Shown here piece after piece: positions 12,310 to 24,585 of a stretch of DNA of 64,000 nucleotides. The DNA is taken from positions 152,039,405 through 152,103,404 of the forward strand of contig OV884012.1 in the NCBI GenBank assembly GCA_930367205.1, in the 5' to 3' direction. Position numbers and translations under genes: made by a program. Positions within the stretch are counted from its first letter, which is position 1. Each line of letters opens with the position of its first letter. This stretch comes from Acanthosoma haemorrhoidale (taxonomy: Eukaryota > Arthropoda > Insecta > Hemiptera > Acanthosomatidae). Below the pieces are notes generated by a model that saw only the letters and a program-made list of their open reading frames with translations, was not told the DNA's origin and did no database searches.

Positions 12310-14843
12310 ATGTATTTTATGACTGAGTGGGCTTAATATTGTGAATATAGCTGAAATGATATTTACCACACTTCCAAGAAAATACAATTCACTAAAGGAT
12401 AGAGCAAATGAATATCATGCCTATCAAAATGATCACTTATTATGTACACTAAGGATTGAACTATGGTTTTGTACCAAATATAGGTAAATAGCCAACATGC
12501 ATTGACATTTCATTACGCAGTCGTGTACCTTTTACAAAGTGCCTAATATTGCACATCTTCCGACAAACTTCTTTTTTAAGATTCCCTATTCTAAGATTAA
12601 TTGAGAGCTGAAAATTGAAAAATTAATTTTTTCGTTCATCTTAAAGTTTGACCTTTACCTTATTGACCTTGAGACAACTTTAACGAAGTGAAATAACTTT
12701 ATAAAAAGAGGAACCCCCCCTACTTTTGAGGTGGCGCAGGAACTTACAAAAGGTATTAAATACTTACAGGAAGACAAGTTAATCCTCTTTTAAACAGTTT
12801 GAAATTTCGTTAAAAAAATTCGTTTATCTGTCAAATCGGTAACTTAATTTGAAGGAGATATTAAAGATTTATTCTAACGACACAAAGACCAGGAACTCGC
12901 GATTACTTCATTATGTTTATTTCAAAATATTACCTTGCTTTCAATTCTAATTTGGAAGTATTGATATTTGCCAGGAACATCTGACGCATGAAATTAATTA
13001 GACTAATGAGCTTATCTTATATAATTGTTTGCAATTAATTGAACAACTGAGTTTCCAGCGTGTGATGATGTGATCTTTTTTAATTAGTTATATACCCTTT
13101 TGTGCCTCAACAGCAGTAGGAAGTCCTGAAGGGCATTCTGTTTCCACTGATTGAGCCAGAAGTGAGAAAAAATCAACAATCAAATTGACTTAAATGGTCA
13201 GGACCGGTAGCGATAAGTTTCCTTGATTTTTTTTTTTACTTTTTAAATTCTTTAATTAATTTATATTTTTTATGTTTACGTTTATTTATATTTAAATTAT
13301 AAGATTTAGTTACTAACTTGAACTTCCTATGTGTAATTATTGGAATATCAAAACAACATTCACTTTACTCTTTAATTTTTGGCCGGTTAACGGTCAAAGC
13401 CTCTTTCCTTTGCCTAACTTCCCACTGTAAGGTGTGTTAGTTAGAAGAAATTATTGTCGAGTACAGAGAAGCGTAATGGATTAGTTGCAGCTTTTTTGTT
13501 TCTATTAGTTCTACCGGTGAATAAATAATTATTACGTATTTTATCTTTACGTGTCAATTTTAGTCGGGGGGTACTCTAGTGTCTGGAAAATTAAAAAAAA
13601 AAACTAAATTAATATACAATAAAATATAAGTAAAATTACTGAAAAAATACAAATAAATTTAATACTTAAATTGAAACGTCCAACTAAAACTTGATATACA
13701 CGATGCGGGGGATAAACTCGCTCTAAAAGTATTAAAAAAATTATACTTAAAATTATATCTAGTTGTCTACTACTTTTTATTGGATTTTTATTCGATTTCG
13801 CCATAACCACTCCAAAACTGTAATAGAATCTTCCCCGCCGTCAATTACATCAATATTTTTAACAGTGAATAAATAATAATCTATAGTAGTAATAAGTAAT
13901 AAATAGTAAGTAGTAGTAGTTGACAACTCGCACATCACGCAGGCCTTTTGTCTGCGAACAAACCCTACGCGTCTCTGGAAACGCCTATTGTTTCCTGCTG
14001 TTGGTGTTTTATGAGGCAGTGCTGCCAGTTGAAACAATTATCTCTTTAACATGGCTGTGTCAAGTCGTCATAAAAGATCTAGGAAACCAAAAATATTCCC
14101 CTGAGTAGATATCTGTACAAATATGAATACTCAAGTAGACACGCACGTATGAAGTTACGAAACATTAATCATTGAAAGAAAGAGGTCATTTATTTAAGCT
14201 TATGCCTTTTGAACTAGCTGATGGATTTTTCTTTTGTGGTGCGGCTTTCAAAACCATTTTTTTTTTTGTTTGTAACCCTGATTCCAGTAGAGACAGGTCG
14301 ATGTTCAGCCTAGGATTCCTGGCCAAACGATCTAGTACGAGTATTCTAGTACGATTGGGGATATGACCTATTCATTGCACCTTCCCTTTAGCTTTCTCTG
14401 GTTTCATTACAACATATCTCTTCAGAATAAGGCATTGTACATGTCCTTTGTTTCCAAACATAATTCCTTCTATGAACACCCGTTTTTTAACTTGATCTTT
14501 TGTTATCATTTAATCTTTTTTTACTGCCGTCCGTACTACCTTTCAGTTGGTTTTTCTTATTGGGAATCTTCCAGCATCGTATTTGCGTCTATCGAGCATA
14601 TAAATTACATCAACTTTTATTTTATAATGTTTATTATAGGCATAGTTTACAGTTTTACTTAGAAGCACAAATTAAAATATTACATGGTTTGGTCACTGAA
14701 ACGGTGTTCATGTGTACAGTGCAATCTCTTTTACAAGTAATATAATAAATACTGGAAATCTTTAACAGTCGGAAAAACATAAAAAAAACCTACATAATAA
14801 AACAAAAATTGTAAATAAAATATAAGAGAGATAAGTAGGAACA
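12310..14843. other. AT-rich non-coding DNA
   Basis: Several 60-100-codon frames between 13.6 and 14.75 kb overlap on both strands with low-complexity, hydrophobic content typical of AT-rich DNA; none resembles a known protein. A TAG/TAA-rich simple stretch lies at 13876-13920. No RNA gene was seen. Confidence 0.5.
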
Positions 14844-15328
14844 ACAACTTTATTATGATAAAATTACAATCTCCCTCATTGGGCAATAAGTAATTTGTGA
14901 TAAATGATCTCATTCATACCATATTTACAATTTTCATTCACTCACTCATTCATGCAGTATTTACAAACAGCCCAGAGACCTCCCAAGTCCACATGGTTGT
15001 CACCTCCCTCGTATGCAAAAGAGGAAACGGAGTCTTACGAAGTCCTCCACCCTCCTCCGTCAGCCACATCACCGGATACTAGCCACTGGAGGCTGACAAA
15101 GAGCGCGAGAGCCACATACGCTCAAGACATGATTAGAGAAACTGGCCATTTCCAGGACTCCCACTGTTACGCATTTATAGCTGGTCACGAGGCCACTGCC
15201 GTTTTAGGATCCGAGTAGGATTATAGAGATGAGCAGTGCAGTGCAATGACTGTGCTAGGGGATTAGGGTGGTTGGATAGGTTAATATGGAATTTTATGAA
15301 GTTGGAAGGGACGAGTTCAAGAATATAT
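14844..15328 (-). mobile_element. Jockey-clade LINE 3' end (family J)
   Basis: The minus strand reads ILELVPSNFIKFHINLSNHP and then ends in LKRQWPRDQL at the ORF2 C-terminus (15175-15325). The 3' UTR and the AATAAA-bearing tail follow, ending at 14844. The 5' side stops near 15325, where a second UTR scrap abuts it. Confidence 0.88.
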
Positions 15329-15390
15329 ACAGCCCAGAGACCTCCCAAGTCCACATGGTTGTCACCTCCCTTGCGTGCGAAGGAGAAAGT
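15329..15390 (-). mobile_element. Second family J 3' UTR scrap, same orientation
   Basis: About 60 bases beginning CAGCCCAGAGACCTCCCAAG repeat the UTR block already present at about 14968-15030 of the neighbouring copy, in the same orientation. It joins directly to the truncated 5' edge of that copy. Either a second truncated insertion or a local rearrangement produced it. Confidence 0.7.
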
Positions 15391-15674
15391 AGCGAAGGAA
15401 TTAAGTAGATAAAAATTTAATTTTCTTAATGTTATTGCGACAATATATGTTTTGTGCATTTGTGGACGGGTCTTTTGAGGGAATGCTCAGTGTAACTGCT
15501 TATTTCTCTTATTCATGGGGGTTCGGATATGGAAGCTAGAATAAAGAAATTGTCTAAGTGTCTACATACTGCTGCATTGTGGGTAATTGTAAGTCAGTTA
15601 GCATGGTGGTTATCTTATGGTATCTAGGGTAGCTGCTAATTATGCGCATACTTATGTTTTGTGCCACTTCCAAT
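15391..15674. other. Non-coding spacer
   Basis: No family could be assigned. It may include the 3' flank or UTR of the LINE scrap that follows. Confidence 0.4.
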
Positions 15675-15997
15675 TTACTGTAATTTTGGAGTACAACTCG
15701 AAACCTGTGCTGTATATGTCATCGTGGGATGGATTACTGCATTATGTATTATAAATTTGATTTGGGGGGTCAGTTTTGATTTTTTGTAGGGTAGCATTTT
15801 ACTAATGGGGCTTTTAGTTTTGTTGCATTTAATGTTGACGTGGTCAGTGAAAGTGAAGGGTCTAATGTCACTGTTATGTAGTGAATGGAATAGACCAGGA
15901 TGGTTTGCAATTGCAATGAGATGAATAAATTGAAACATTCAGTTTGGTTTGCCTTCCTATAATCAAGTATATGGTATTTACTAAAACTTAATAGCAC
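15675..15997 (-). pseudogene. LINE reverse-transcriptase C-terminal fragment
   Basis: Two overlapping minus-strand frames, offset by a frameshift, read TLDPSLSLTTSTLNATKLKA, then SPISKMLPYKKSKLTPQIKF, then IIHNAVIHPTMTYTAQVSS. The order (predicted D.SL.....H...., K....I..L.P...K.KL......I...VI.P..TY...V) fits the segment after the palm in Jockey-related LINEs. It differs clearly from families J and K. No palm motif or tail is visible. The assignment is by pattern only. Confidence 0.5.
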
Positions 15998-16589
15998 AGA
16001 CGAGAAGAGGTGGGATTTGTCAGTTATTTGCGGATCAAACGTTGCGAGGGGCCTACATGTATGAGGAGAGTGACATCAGAGGGAGGGTGTTAAAGTGATT
16101 TTCTCCTCATTAGATTATAAGAGCCTCTCTGATTTTAACCAGTAGCTCCACAGGTAGTAAGTACCTCTTCTACCCTCTTTTCCCACAACCCCTCTCTCGA
16201 GTTCCCACTTTAAACTCTTTTTATAAATCACCTCCTCTCCCCTTTGGGTAAAATCGGATCGTGTTAAAAATTTATGAAATATTCACGTCTTTTTCTGAAA
16301 ATTATCGAATATTTGAACAGCTATGAAATTATAAATAAATAAATATAGAATAACTGTTTTGACATTTAGTAATAATCAGATATATTATTTCCGTTAAATC
16401 CATCGAACTCTTAAATTAGATTTAGCCATTTATTTCTGAAAAATATCACTGTAGCTTGTGTTTTTCACATTTTAGACAATTAAATTATCCAATAAGTTTA
16501 ATAAAGAATACATGTTTTAAATGTGGTAACTGAAAATATTGTAATACTTTCGTACTATTTGAACTGGATCATTTAAACTGCATGTGTTG

Positions 16590-16591
<2 letters not shown>
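15998..16591. other. Non-coding DNA with a pyrimidine-rich patch
   Basis: A C/T-rich patch lies at 16160-16245. No coding region or RNA gene recognised. Confidence 0.5.

Positions 16592-16623
<32 letters not shown>
16592..16623. repeat. AT microsatellite
   Basis: A pure (AT)n tract of about 32 bases, directly upstream of a K2 LINE derivative. Confidence 0.9.
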
Positions 16624-16629
<6 letters not shown>

Positions 16630-16634
16630 TTGAA

Positions 16635-16895
16635 TTTGCCACGCTGCTTCTTCAGGCCTCCACTAGATGGAGCTATCAGCAATATTCTAAAAAGTGAGAT
16701 GATATAGAGGAGGTTATATTAAGTAACAAAAGTTGTGAATAGAGAAGTGATAGTTATAAACTGTAATTGTCGTTTCTTTGTTTACAGGTAACATTGTGTT
16801 AATAATATGAATAATTGTTATAATATAAAATATAGTGAACAAAATTGCTTACTTTGTTTACAGAGAAACTGATTTCAGTTTATTCACCCCACCTT
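16635..16895 (+). mobile_element. Internally deleted LINE (subfamily K2)
   Basis: Bases 16635-16710 match the reverse complement of the 53.12-53.19 kb segment, which encodes GAISKILKSEMIENGYI just before the RT domain (shared block TGGAGCTATCAGCAA). Bases from about 16713 to 16895 match the reverse complement of 51.29-51.48 kb, the 3' UTR and end (ATTATAAACTGTAAT-type and TTTCAGTTTATTCACCCCAC-type blocks). The two parts meet at a version of GGTTACATTAA (here GGTTATATTAA), which in the longer copy occurs at both deletion edges. The copy ends in a TA-rich tail at 16896. The whole RT domain is absent. Confidence 0.8.
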
Positions 16896-19800
16896 GTATA
16901 TATATATAAATGAAACAAAAGAAGTAAAAAGTTAAGTTATGAAAACTCATTTAATGATTGTAAAAAAACTGTTGCCTTTAGAAAAAAAAAAAATCAAACC
17001 TAGTTAAAATACCTGGCAAACTATTAAAACCGTATTAAATATGCAATTTTAATGTTGTCTCTCAAAATTTCATTGCTAAATAAATTTTTTTTTTTAATGT
17101 TTTGGTTAAAGTCAGAACTCTTGAGAAACCTTAAAAGTGTGCGAAACGAACTTGACATTTTGCTCTATTATTGTTTATTGTATAGTTTCTATAATAGTGT
17201 ATTAAACATCATCAGCATATTTCGAGGAGTCTTAGAATATTAAATTTCAGATAGATTCAATTATTTTTTCACGACATAGGATATTTGACAGACAGGTGAA
17301 AGGCCATTAAAGTAAAGCCTCTCCCTTCGGGCTTAGAAAAATACTTCATTTAGGAAGGCTCCGATTCTTTATGAGACCTTCATGATAAAAGTGTGTTTAA
17401 TAAAGTATGTATTGTAATTAATAATACATAATTAATAAATTAATGCAGATACTGTAATATATAATGTATTCACAGGTCCTATGGTGTATTTGGCTACGAG
17501 CTCTGTCAAAATGGCCCAATTAGCAAACTTATTTTATTGCATTCGTTGGAAAAAGAGGGGGCTTTTCTTTTTAATAAATTGTTTATTTGCTTTTTTTTTT
17601 TTTAATTAATTAACTTTTATTCAAATATAAATCTTGCGTTTTCTCTCGCTTGTCGCTTTGTCTTCGGGATTAAATACTAATTAAAGTACCAAGGGCTATT
17701 TGGGTTTAAATTAGCAATCGTCTCATTAATAAAACAGCAAATAAACAGTGTTTATTTCCTCGCATTGTCTAACGCGCTGTCTAACTTAGCTAAATATTAA
17801 TAATAAGCTACTACTTTTTTTAAGAACGCGATTAAAATCGTATTCATTCACTTAACTACAGTGAAAAGTTTGGTTAGTTCACATAAGTCAAATCGCGTGG
17901 ATTTATATAAAGAACATTGAAACAGACAATCAGTTTGAATTATGGCAACAGCATACACTCCAAATAACAAAATATGGTAACAGGTTTATTGCGACCTTAA
18001 ATAAATAAACATCAATACGTATAAAGATAACCTAATTAAAATAATACGCAAGTACACATTGTTTTTATCAATACCGGAAACCCCTTAAGCTTTCACATCT
18101 GTGTCTGTTCTGGCGATCGAAGGTATCTAAAACCTAGAAACCTAAAATTTTAACAAATAATTTTGTTCACATAAAACAACCAACTAAGTGATGATTAAGT
18201 CCAATAACTTAATTACTTACTTAACTTATAATTACTTAATAATTATAAAAAGATTATATCCCGTATTATATATAAGTCGTTAAGTTTTTCGCATTCACAG
18301 TTGACATATAAGCCTCCTATGTTATATTGCATGTAGAAGTTCCACCTGATATACTAATGATGCTAAATAGATAATAATGAGGGGTAAATAAATAATAATC
18401 AATTACTTGGTGATTAACAAAATAAATATTTTCTATATCGTTTGGAATTATAGTAGACTACAAGTACAAGAAGTTATCAAAATCATTTAACTACTTTTTG
18501 TGAGTAGCAATGAGATCTGACTAACTTTTTTAAAGTAGTGGATGCCCCCCACCCCCTCTGTTGTTAAAAAATACAATAACAGGCCGCGAGAAACAAACAG
18601 TTTTGTTTTCAATATTTTGTGTTCGCTTATAATAGATATAATTTAGTGGTGGGTAATTTCGAAATAACATGGGATTTTTCGGTTTTGGTGCTAACGATGG
18701 TTTACTGTACAGAACGACTTCCATTAATCACTTCTTTTTTTTTCATTTCGTCATTTAATCCGGACATTTTTTTTATTTTTAGAGTCATTAATCATTCTTA
18801 AAAATATAGCTTAACTTGACATATTTGAAGTTCACTTCTAATTACTTTTAAGATTTAAATACAGTTTTACTGTATTTTCATTAAGGATCATAATTTCTAT
18901 TGATTAAGGATCATTAAATTTTCATAACACATCGTAGAAATGAGTTGAAACACTTGCCAATATTACAATCAGACACAAATTTCTTATATTATTTTTAAAG
19001 GATACAATTATGTGACTATCTATGTATAAACCTAATTCTTGGTTAAATACCACTGCAAGCAATTATGAATGACTAGCGTGGTTTAGTAGCCTACAATTTT
19101 GTGATCCATACCTCCGCAAAATGACTTCTGATTCTTGGCTGGAACGGGAAAAACGTGGCAATTACAGCGTGCTTCTGACCTCGCCAAGTCATAGTGACCC
19201 ATTTTTAACGGACAAGCGTAGATGGATCTCTAAAAAATAATTGAAAATTATTCATACTCCAAAATAAACACTTCACTACTAACTGTATTTTATTAAAGTT
19301 GATACCTTTAGCTAAAAACTGAGGAACTGGAGTTAACTTAAATATGAGATAAGTATACATTTATGGTTTAGTAGGCTTTGTTTCGTCCGTGAAGAAATGG
19401 GTATTATTGATTCGAGTGCGTTTGAAATAACTCTTGTTACATTCAAACACATAGTTTGCTGGATTGTAACAACCACCGTGGAACAACACACCGGGTCATT
19501 ATCTCACTCAAACCATTACTCTTAAGTTAAAGCAGGCTACCTTCATTAATAAGCTTGGGTGAACGCAGGGAAGGGCTTCCACCTTAACTCGGAGTTGACG
19601 CAAGCGGGAAGTGAGGTAGAAAATCAAGTTTCTTGTACCAGCCGGCTGCCTACCTCTTGTCAGGACTCAATCCTAAACTGAAATTTTGGTAAATCAAACA
19701 TGAGTGAATGGGTGAGTTCTAAAAGGAATATTATTTTTTCATCATCAATCAATCATCAAAAAATCATCAATCAGAAATTATTGTCACTATTTTCATCACA

Positions 19801-21617
19801 AATTATTATATTTAATCATCCTTACTACAGCTCAGCCTGCCATCTTCAATTGTTGATAATACTGCATGTGAGGACGGTATCTGATTTGATTGGCAAGATT
19901 ATTCATTTGATGAAAATGGCGGCTTGAGATGTTGTTGAAAGCAATATTCCTTATAATTAAATACATTAATTTGAGGGCAGTCATTGATGATCATTGATCT
20001 CAACACAAAACCTGCAATCACGTCCTCACATTTCATGATTCTAACATTAAATAAAGCTCATAGCAACTGCAAATGGATGTCATATAGAGATGGCACACAA
20101 GCTTATATAACGAAGAGTTATCAAGAAAGATTAAAGATGCAAGTCTTGTCAACAGGAATTGTTGATTATGTGAGTAGGGGCACACTTTTTCAAAACATCA
20201 GGCATCAGAGGGTCGTTTCCTAATAGTGGAAGCTTACGCGTTATATTTTCTAAACCCAAAGCCCCAGTCCCACTCAAAGATCGCTTAGGAGTAAATAAGA
20301 AAGCCTGCGGAAATTGGGAAGGGGTGCAGAATCTGGAGAAAGTTAAAAATTAGATTAGATACTTCACGGACGTTTAACATAAACAACTCTGGCTAATTGT
20401 TCTCCGAACGGTACTAAGTTCTCATTAATAATTTTGAAAATGTACAAGTGAAATTAAATACTTCTATGTCAAATTTTCTCAACATACATGAGAATTTTAA
20501 GTGAACTCTGATAAATGAGAACATGTCTTGAGACAATGAAATGTCAGACTTCAGGCTTATAGGGATAATGACATACCTGCCTCCGGTTCCTACAACTACC
20601 TGGGAATACCTAGGTAGAAGTCTGTGCTCTCGACCTTTCGGACGGCTGATGACCGAAAAAACCTAATTAGATAAATGTACTTTCATAAATATTCAGGAAG
20701 AAATTATCAATTATCCCCTGAAGGATGTTCAACCCGATAAAGGACGAAAGGCTAAATGATGTAACAAAATTAATCAGTCGGTTTTGCTTCATTAGTGTTT
20801 GGCTCTCTTCCGAATAAGCTGTTTATCCAGAGCTAACTCCCAGCAATTGAGGAAGGGGGGGGGGTTCGTTGCACCCTTGCTAAATTTATTCATAGTCTGA
20901 ATTCTGAATAAATGAATACCAGCTTAAAAGTTACAAGGGAGCTGTTTAACTCTTCCGTAGTATCCATCAATTTCCGTTGACCGTTACCGGCTTTTTATTT
21001 CTTATGCTACATATGTTGGTTTAATATCAATACGATCGTATGAATAATTGGTATAGTGAATGTATGTATCTGTAGGCCTCGCCACACAGTTGTGCTTAAC
21101 CTTATTTATAGTTTTATTTTATGTGCCTTTCCATTTCAATCCATATGGCTCAGGGGGGGGGTTCATGCTCTTTTTGAACGTGTGTGACGTGTATATGACT
21201 TACAAGTCGGGAACTGATTAATATATAATCTGGGTTGTCGAGACTTCTGGAGTGGAGCTTACAGTCTATTCGATCAGATTGCTACCCTGGGAGAGTGAAA
21301 GATAACATCTTGACAGCAAGAATCTTTCAGCTCTGTAGATAAATACTGATGAATAACGATAGTTAACTCGTGGTTATTTAGGAATAAGCCTTAATAACAT
21401 ATAAAAATTGAACATAATAATTGTTCGAACAAAAAGTCCTAGCGCTGCTCCAATAAGTCCTTAATAATCCATGAATTTTAATATAGTGCTTTTACAGGCT
21501 AACATAATTCCTTCATAATTTGAAGATTTTAGAGCTTGGAGTCGCTTAGTGAAGAAGTTAATTAAATTAATTAGTTGTTAGTACATCGGTTTCTCAAGAG
21601 CAATCTTTAATATTTAC
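16896..21617. other. AT-rich non-coding DNA
   Basis: No coding region recognised in 4.7 kb; frames of 60-80 codons lack family features. It contains a perfect 9-bp-arm palindrome at 17739-17757 and G runs at 20855-20864 and 21153-21161, treated separately. Confidence 0.5.
17739..17757. promoter_or_regulatory. Forkhead-type palindrome
   Basis: AAATAAACA and TGTTTATTT are perfect inverted copies separated by one base. Each arm contains the ATAAACA/TGTTTAT core bound by forkhead transcription factors. Nearby ATTAAT and TTAATTAATTAA motifs add homeodomain-like cores. A regulatory role is inference, and AT-rich DNA yields such cores by chance. Confidence 0.3.
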
Positions 21618-22062
21618 TTTCATCCCTTCCAAGTTCATGAAATTCCATAGTAACCTATCCAACCACCCTAATCCCCTAGCACATTCATTGCACTGCACCA
21701 CTCATCCCTATAATCCTCCTTGGAGACTAAAACGGCAGCGGCCTCGTGACCTGCTATAAATGCGTAACAGTGGGAGTCCTGGCAATGGCCAGTCATGAGC
21801 ATATGTGGCTCTCGCGCTCTTCGTCAGCCTCCACTGGCTCGTATCCGGTAACACTGCTGACGGAGGAGCGTGAGGAACTTCCCAAGACTCCGCTTCCTCT
21901 TTCGCATGCGAGGGAGGTGACAACCAAGTGGACTTGGGGGGCCCTTCAGGGCTGTTTGTAAATACTGTATGAATTGTAAATATGGTATGAATGAAAACAT
22001 TTATCACAAATACTTATCTGCCCAATGAGGCAGATTTTAATTTTATCATAATAAAGTTGTTT
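21618..22062 (+). mobile_element. Jockey-clade LINE 3' end (family J), plus strand
   Basis: The plus strand encodes the last ORF2 residues (about 21620-21760; equivalent to IPSKFMKFH..LSNHPNPLA and ending RPRDLL before TAA). The complete 3' UTR follows with the GGTGACAACCAAGTGGACTT-like block, then the tail with AATAAA at about 22050. Short frames on either strand within the UTR are shadows. The copy is 5'-truncated. Confidence 0.88.
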
Positions 22063-23032
22063 TATATAAATAAAAAATATTTACTGAATAACTTCTGGCT
22101 GAGAAAACAAAATGTGTTTCTTATTTAACAAATAAAACGTTTTGTAAGAATGAACTTAAGGTTAAGGTTTATTAGTCTTAAGGAGGCTTAAATTCAGTCC
22201 GGAATTTGTTCTAATAATAATACCTGAAAAAACATAATACCATACTTTAGACTTCTTTTGGATATGTTTGTATTAAATGGTCTATTGATAAAAGTTATCT
22301 AGAGATATATTTTGTTTCTAGAAATGTTCCATTGTCAAGTTGTCTCTCCAGCCTTTTATTGTTGGGCACTTACTGGTGAAATTTCTTCTTTGGAGTTGGC
22401 CACCATACAGATTGTTCTGTTTGAAAGGCAGCTATTCTGACGTCGGCTTTTAGCGGTACAACAACTTCTCCGTTTTATTTGTATCCTTCACAGCTTTGAA
22501 GTACGGCCAACTCCACCCCTTTTTGTGAATGTCGTGGAAAGTTGTTTTTGGCAACTTTTTCAGAAATTGTTTGTTTGGAACTCGAATTTCAGTTTGATTC
22601 TTATATAAAGAATCGTAGCTTAAGTAATACATACAATGTTGAATGAGGAAAAATAATAAAATTAACTAATACTCTCAGTAAAATTAATATGCAAGAAGCA
22701 AAATTGTATCCTGCATTCCAATTAGAGTATAATAATTATTATTATTATTTGAATTGGGTCTAAATAATAATAATGTTATCTTTCCCCTGAAATAATCATT
22801 GATTCTACACGAGACAACATATTTATACAGTGATAATTTTGTTCGTAACACCTTGCGTACTGATTATCAATAAGCAAATTAAAAAGATTTCCATTAAGAT
22901 ATATTTTACAGAAATTTACAATGTTGTTTAATTTAGACAACTGACAAAAATTAATTCATTCTTGGTTTTGTTTCTAAACCTTCTTCTCCTAAATCTAGAA
23001 AAATAACTATAATTTTTTTTTTTTTTTATACT
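22063..23032. other. AT-rich non-coding DNA
   Basis: A short ATT/AAT simple repeat lies at 22731-22750. No coding region recognised. Confidence 0.5.
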
Positions 23033-23131
23033 CCTATAATTACAATCTGCCTTTTATAAGGCAATAAGTAATAAGATAAATGCTCTCATTCATACCATAT
23101 TTCATCATTCACCCGCTCATTCACACAATAT
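23033..23131 (-). mobile_element. Family J 3' tail, non-inverted half
   Basis: About 100 bases of the family J 3' end in minus orientation, running from the tail to the CATTCACACAATAT point. It is directly followed by the adjoining UTR segment in the opposite orientation. Confidence 0.8.
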
Positions 23132-23138
23132 AACTATT

Positions 23139-23256
23139 AGCCTCCACTGGCTAGCATCCGGTGACGCGGCTGACGGAGGAGCGTGGGGGACTTCCCAAGA
23201 CTCCGCTTTCTCTTCGCATGTGGATTTGGGAGGTCTCTGGGCTGTCTGTAACTATA
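23139..23256 (+). mobile_element. Family J 3' UTR, inverted half
   Basis: This plus-orientation segment runs from AGCCTCCACTGGCTAGCATC to the equivalent of GGGCTGTTTGTAA. In a normal copy it would continue directly from the neighbouring half on the minus strand. The inverted segment is contiguous with the non-inverted one in element coordinates, as expected from twin-primed LINE integration. Confidence 0.8.
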
Positions 23257-24065
23257 ATTTATATTTAATTTCAAATTCTTTTACACATGTAAAAGACACT
23301 AAATTGTGAATGCGTCTAACAGTGAAATTTTTAACGTCTATTGTATTCTTAATAATGATTACAATAAAATTATTTATTACATATTGTACCGGAAGCCATT
23401 TCTGGCCTAGTAAAACGCTTCCATATCAGTGGTGGTGTCTTCAGCTTTACTTCGGACACTTCTCTTAAAATTCCTACCCTTCTCTTCCCTGGGACTATAA
23501 TTTATGTCTTACAACATCAGTAGTGTCTTCAGTTCCTAATTTGCTTAGTCTATAGTTCTCAAGCTCCTTGTCTATGTTTAAAATCTTCGTTACTGATTTT
23601 AAAAATAAAACTAAAATCTTGTTTAGTGGTCTTATTAATGGTGAACTATTTTTAGTTTAAATTAGTATCCGTATGATTCCTGTTTCCTTCTGTTGTGATT
23701 TATATTATTCTTTTATCGATTCCATGCCCCAACAAAATTCACCGAATCGACGCCTAGCAAGTATATTCAAAAATACACCCTCTTGGTGTTCAAGTAGATC
23801 ATATAACTCTACACCCACAGTTTCATAGCACATACAGTTTTAAATGAAATGTCCTGGAATGCCTTCCAAGTGTTATTCAAAATTTGAAATTGTTTTGAGA
23901 AATTGAAAAAAAGTATCTCCCTATCAATTATATGGGGCATTTTACCAGAATGTGACCCGTAGTAGCAGTGGTACCACATACCAAACATTCTTGAGGAGGT
24001 TCTCTGACAATTCGTTGATAGTGCGTGACCCTTGTATTACCCAAGTCTTAACATTTAAATACCAA
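23257..24065. other. Non-coding DNA
   Basis: No feature recognised. Part of this stretch could be an unaligned edge of the family R repeat that follows. Confidence 0.45.
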
Positions 24066-24585
24066 TCGCTATGTTTTATTCCGGCGTTGTCAGACCCCAC
24101 ACCTTCCAAGTGGGAATCTCTGCCTTTGTCTCGCCAAGACTAGCACCTCTTTAGGAGAGACCTCTCCCTCGCGGACGACGGTTCCCGTGGCCCTACAAAC
24201 TTACCAGTAGCGTCTCCCACGGCAATCCAGTCGGCTTCTCTCCGGTTCACACTCACCTTTGGGTTTTCGCCTACCCTTAGACACCGAGTGTGAATTCGTG
24301 GTCATTACAAGACCACATAAACTACCTATAAACCTACCCTGTTCCTCTTCTCCTGAACATAGTGTATTGTCGGGGCACACACCTTCTAAGAACTTATGGA
24401 GTCAGATCAAAACAAATTAGGCTGCCTGCCGACTAGGCCGGCAGCCAGGGTGAAACCCACCCGCCTTATCTCTTTCTGGGCCCTCGCCGGACGGCGGCTA
24501 AGAGGTTGTAGTGACCCCAGCCCGCGGTGGGCGTCTCCTCCCCACTTTGGGGATACTCAGTTATCTGAGCCTGACAAGGTGCTTT
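24066..24585 (+). mobile_element. Unclassified dispersed repeat (family R), copy 1
   Basis: About 500 bases align by eye with 35.74-36.20 kb. Shared blocks include GTTGTCAGACCCCACACCTT, ACCGAGTGTGAATTCGTGGT and CTTATGGAGTCAGAT. The right end carries three successive hairpins: GCCCGCGGTGGGC (24520-24532), TCCCC/GGGGA (24539-24553) and ACTCAG/CTGAGC (24555-24570). It is GC-richer than the host DNA. No protein of a known family is encoded; small frames are not conserved between copies. It could be a non-autonomous element, a LINE 3' end or part of an LTR. Confidence 0.65.
24520..24570 (+). other. Triple-hairpin end of family R
   Basis: Three adjacent stems are visible in the sequence. The same set recurs at 41804-41855, with a different loop sequence in the last stem and the stems kept. 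Confidence 0.5.
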
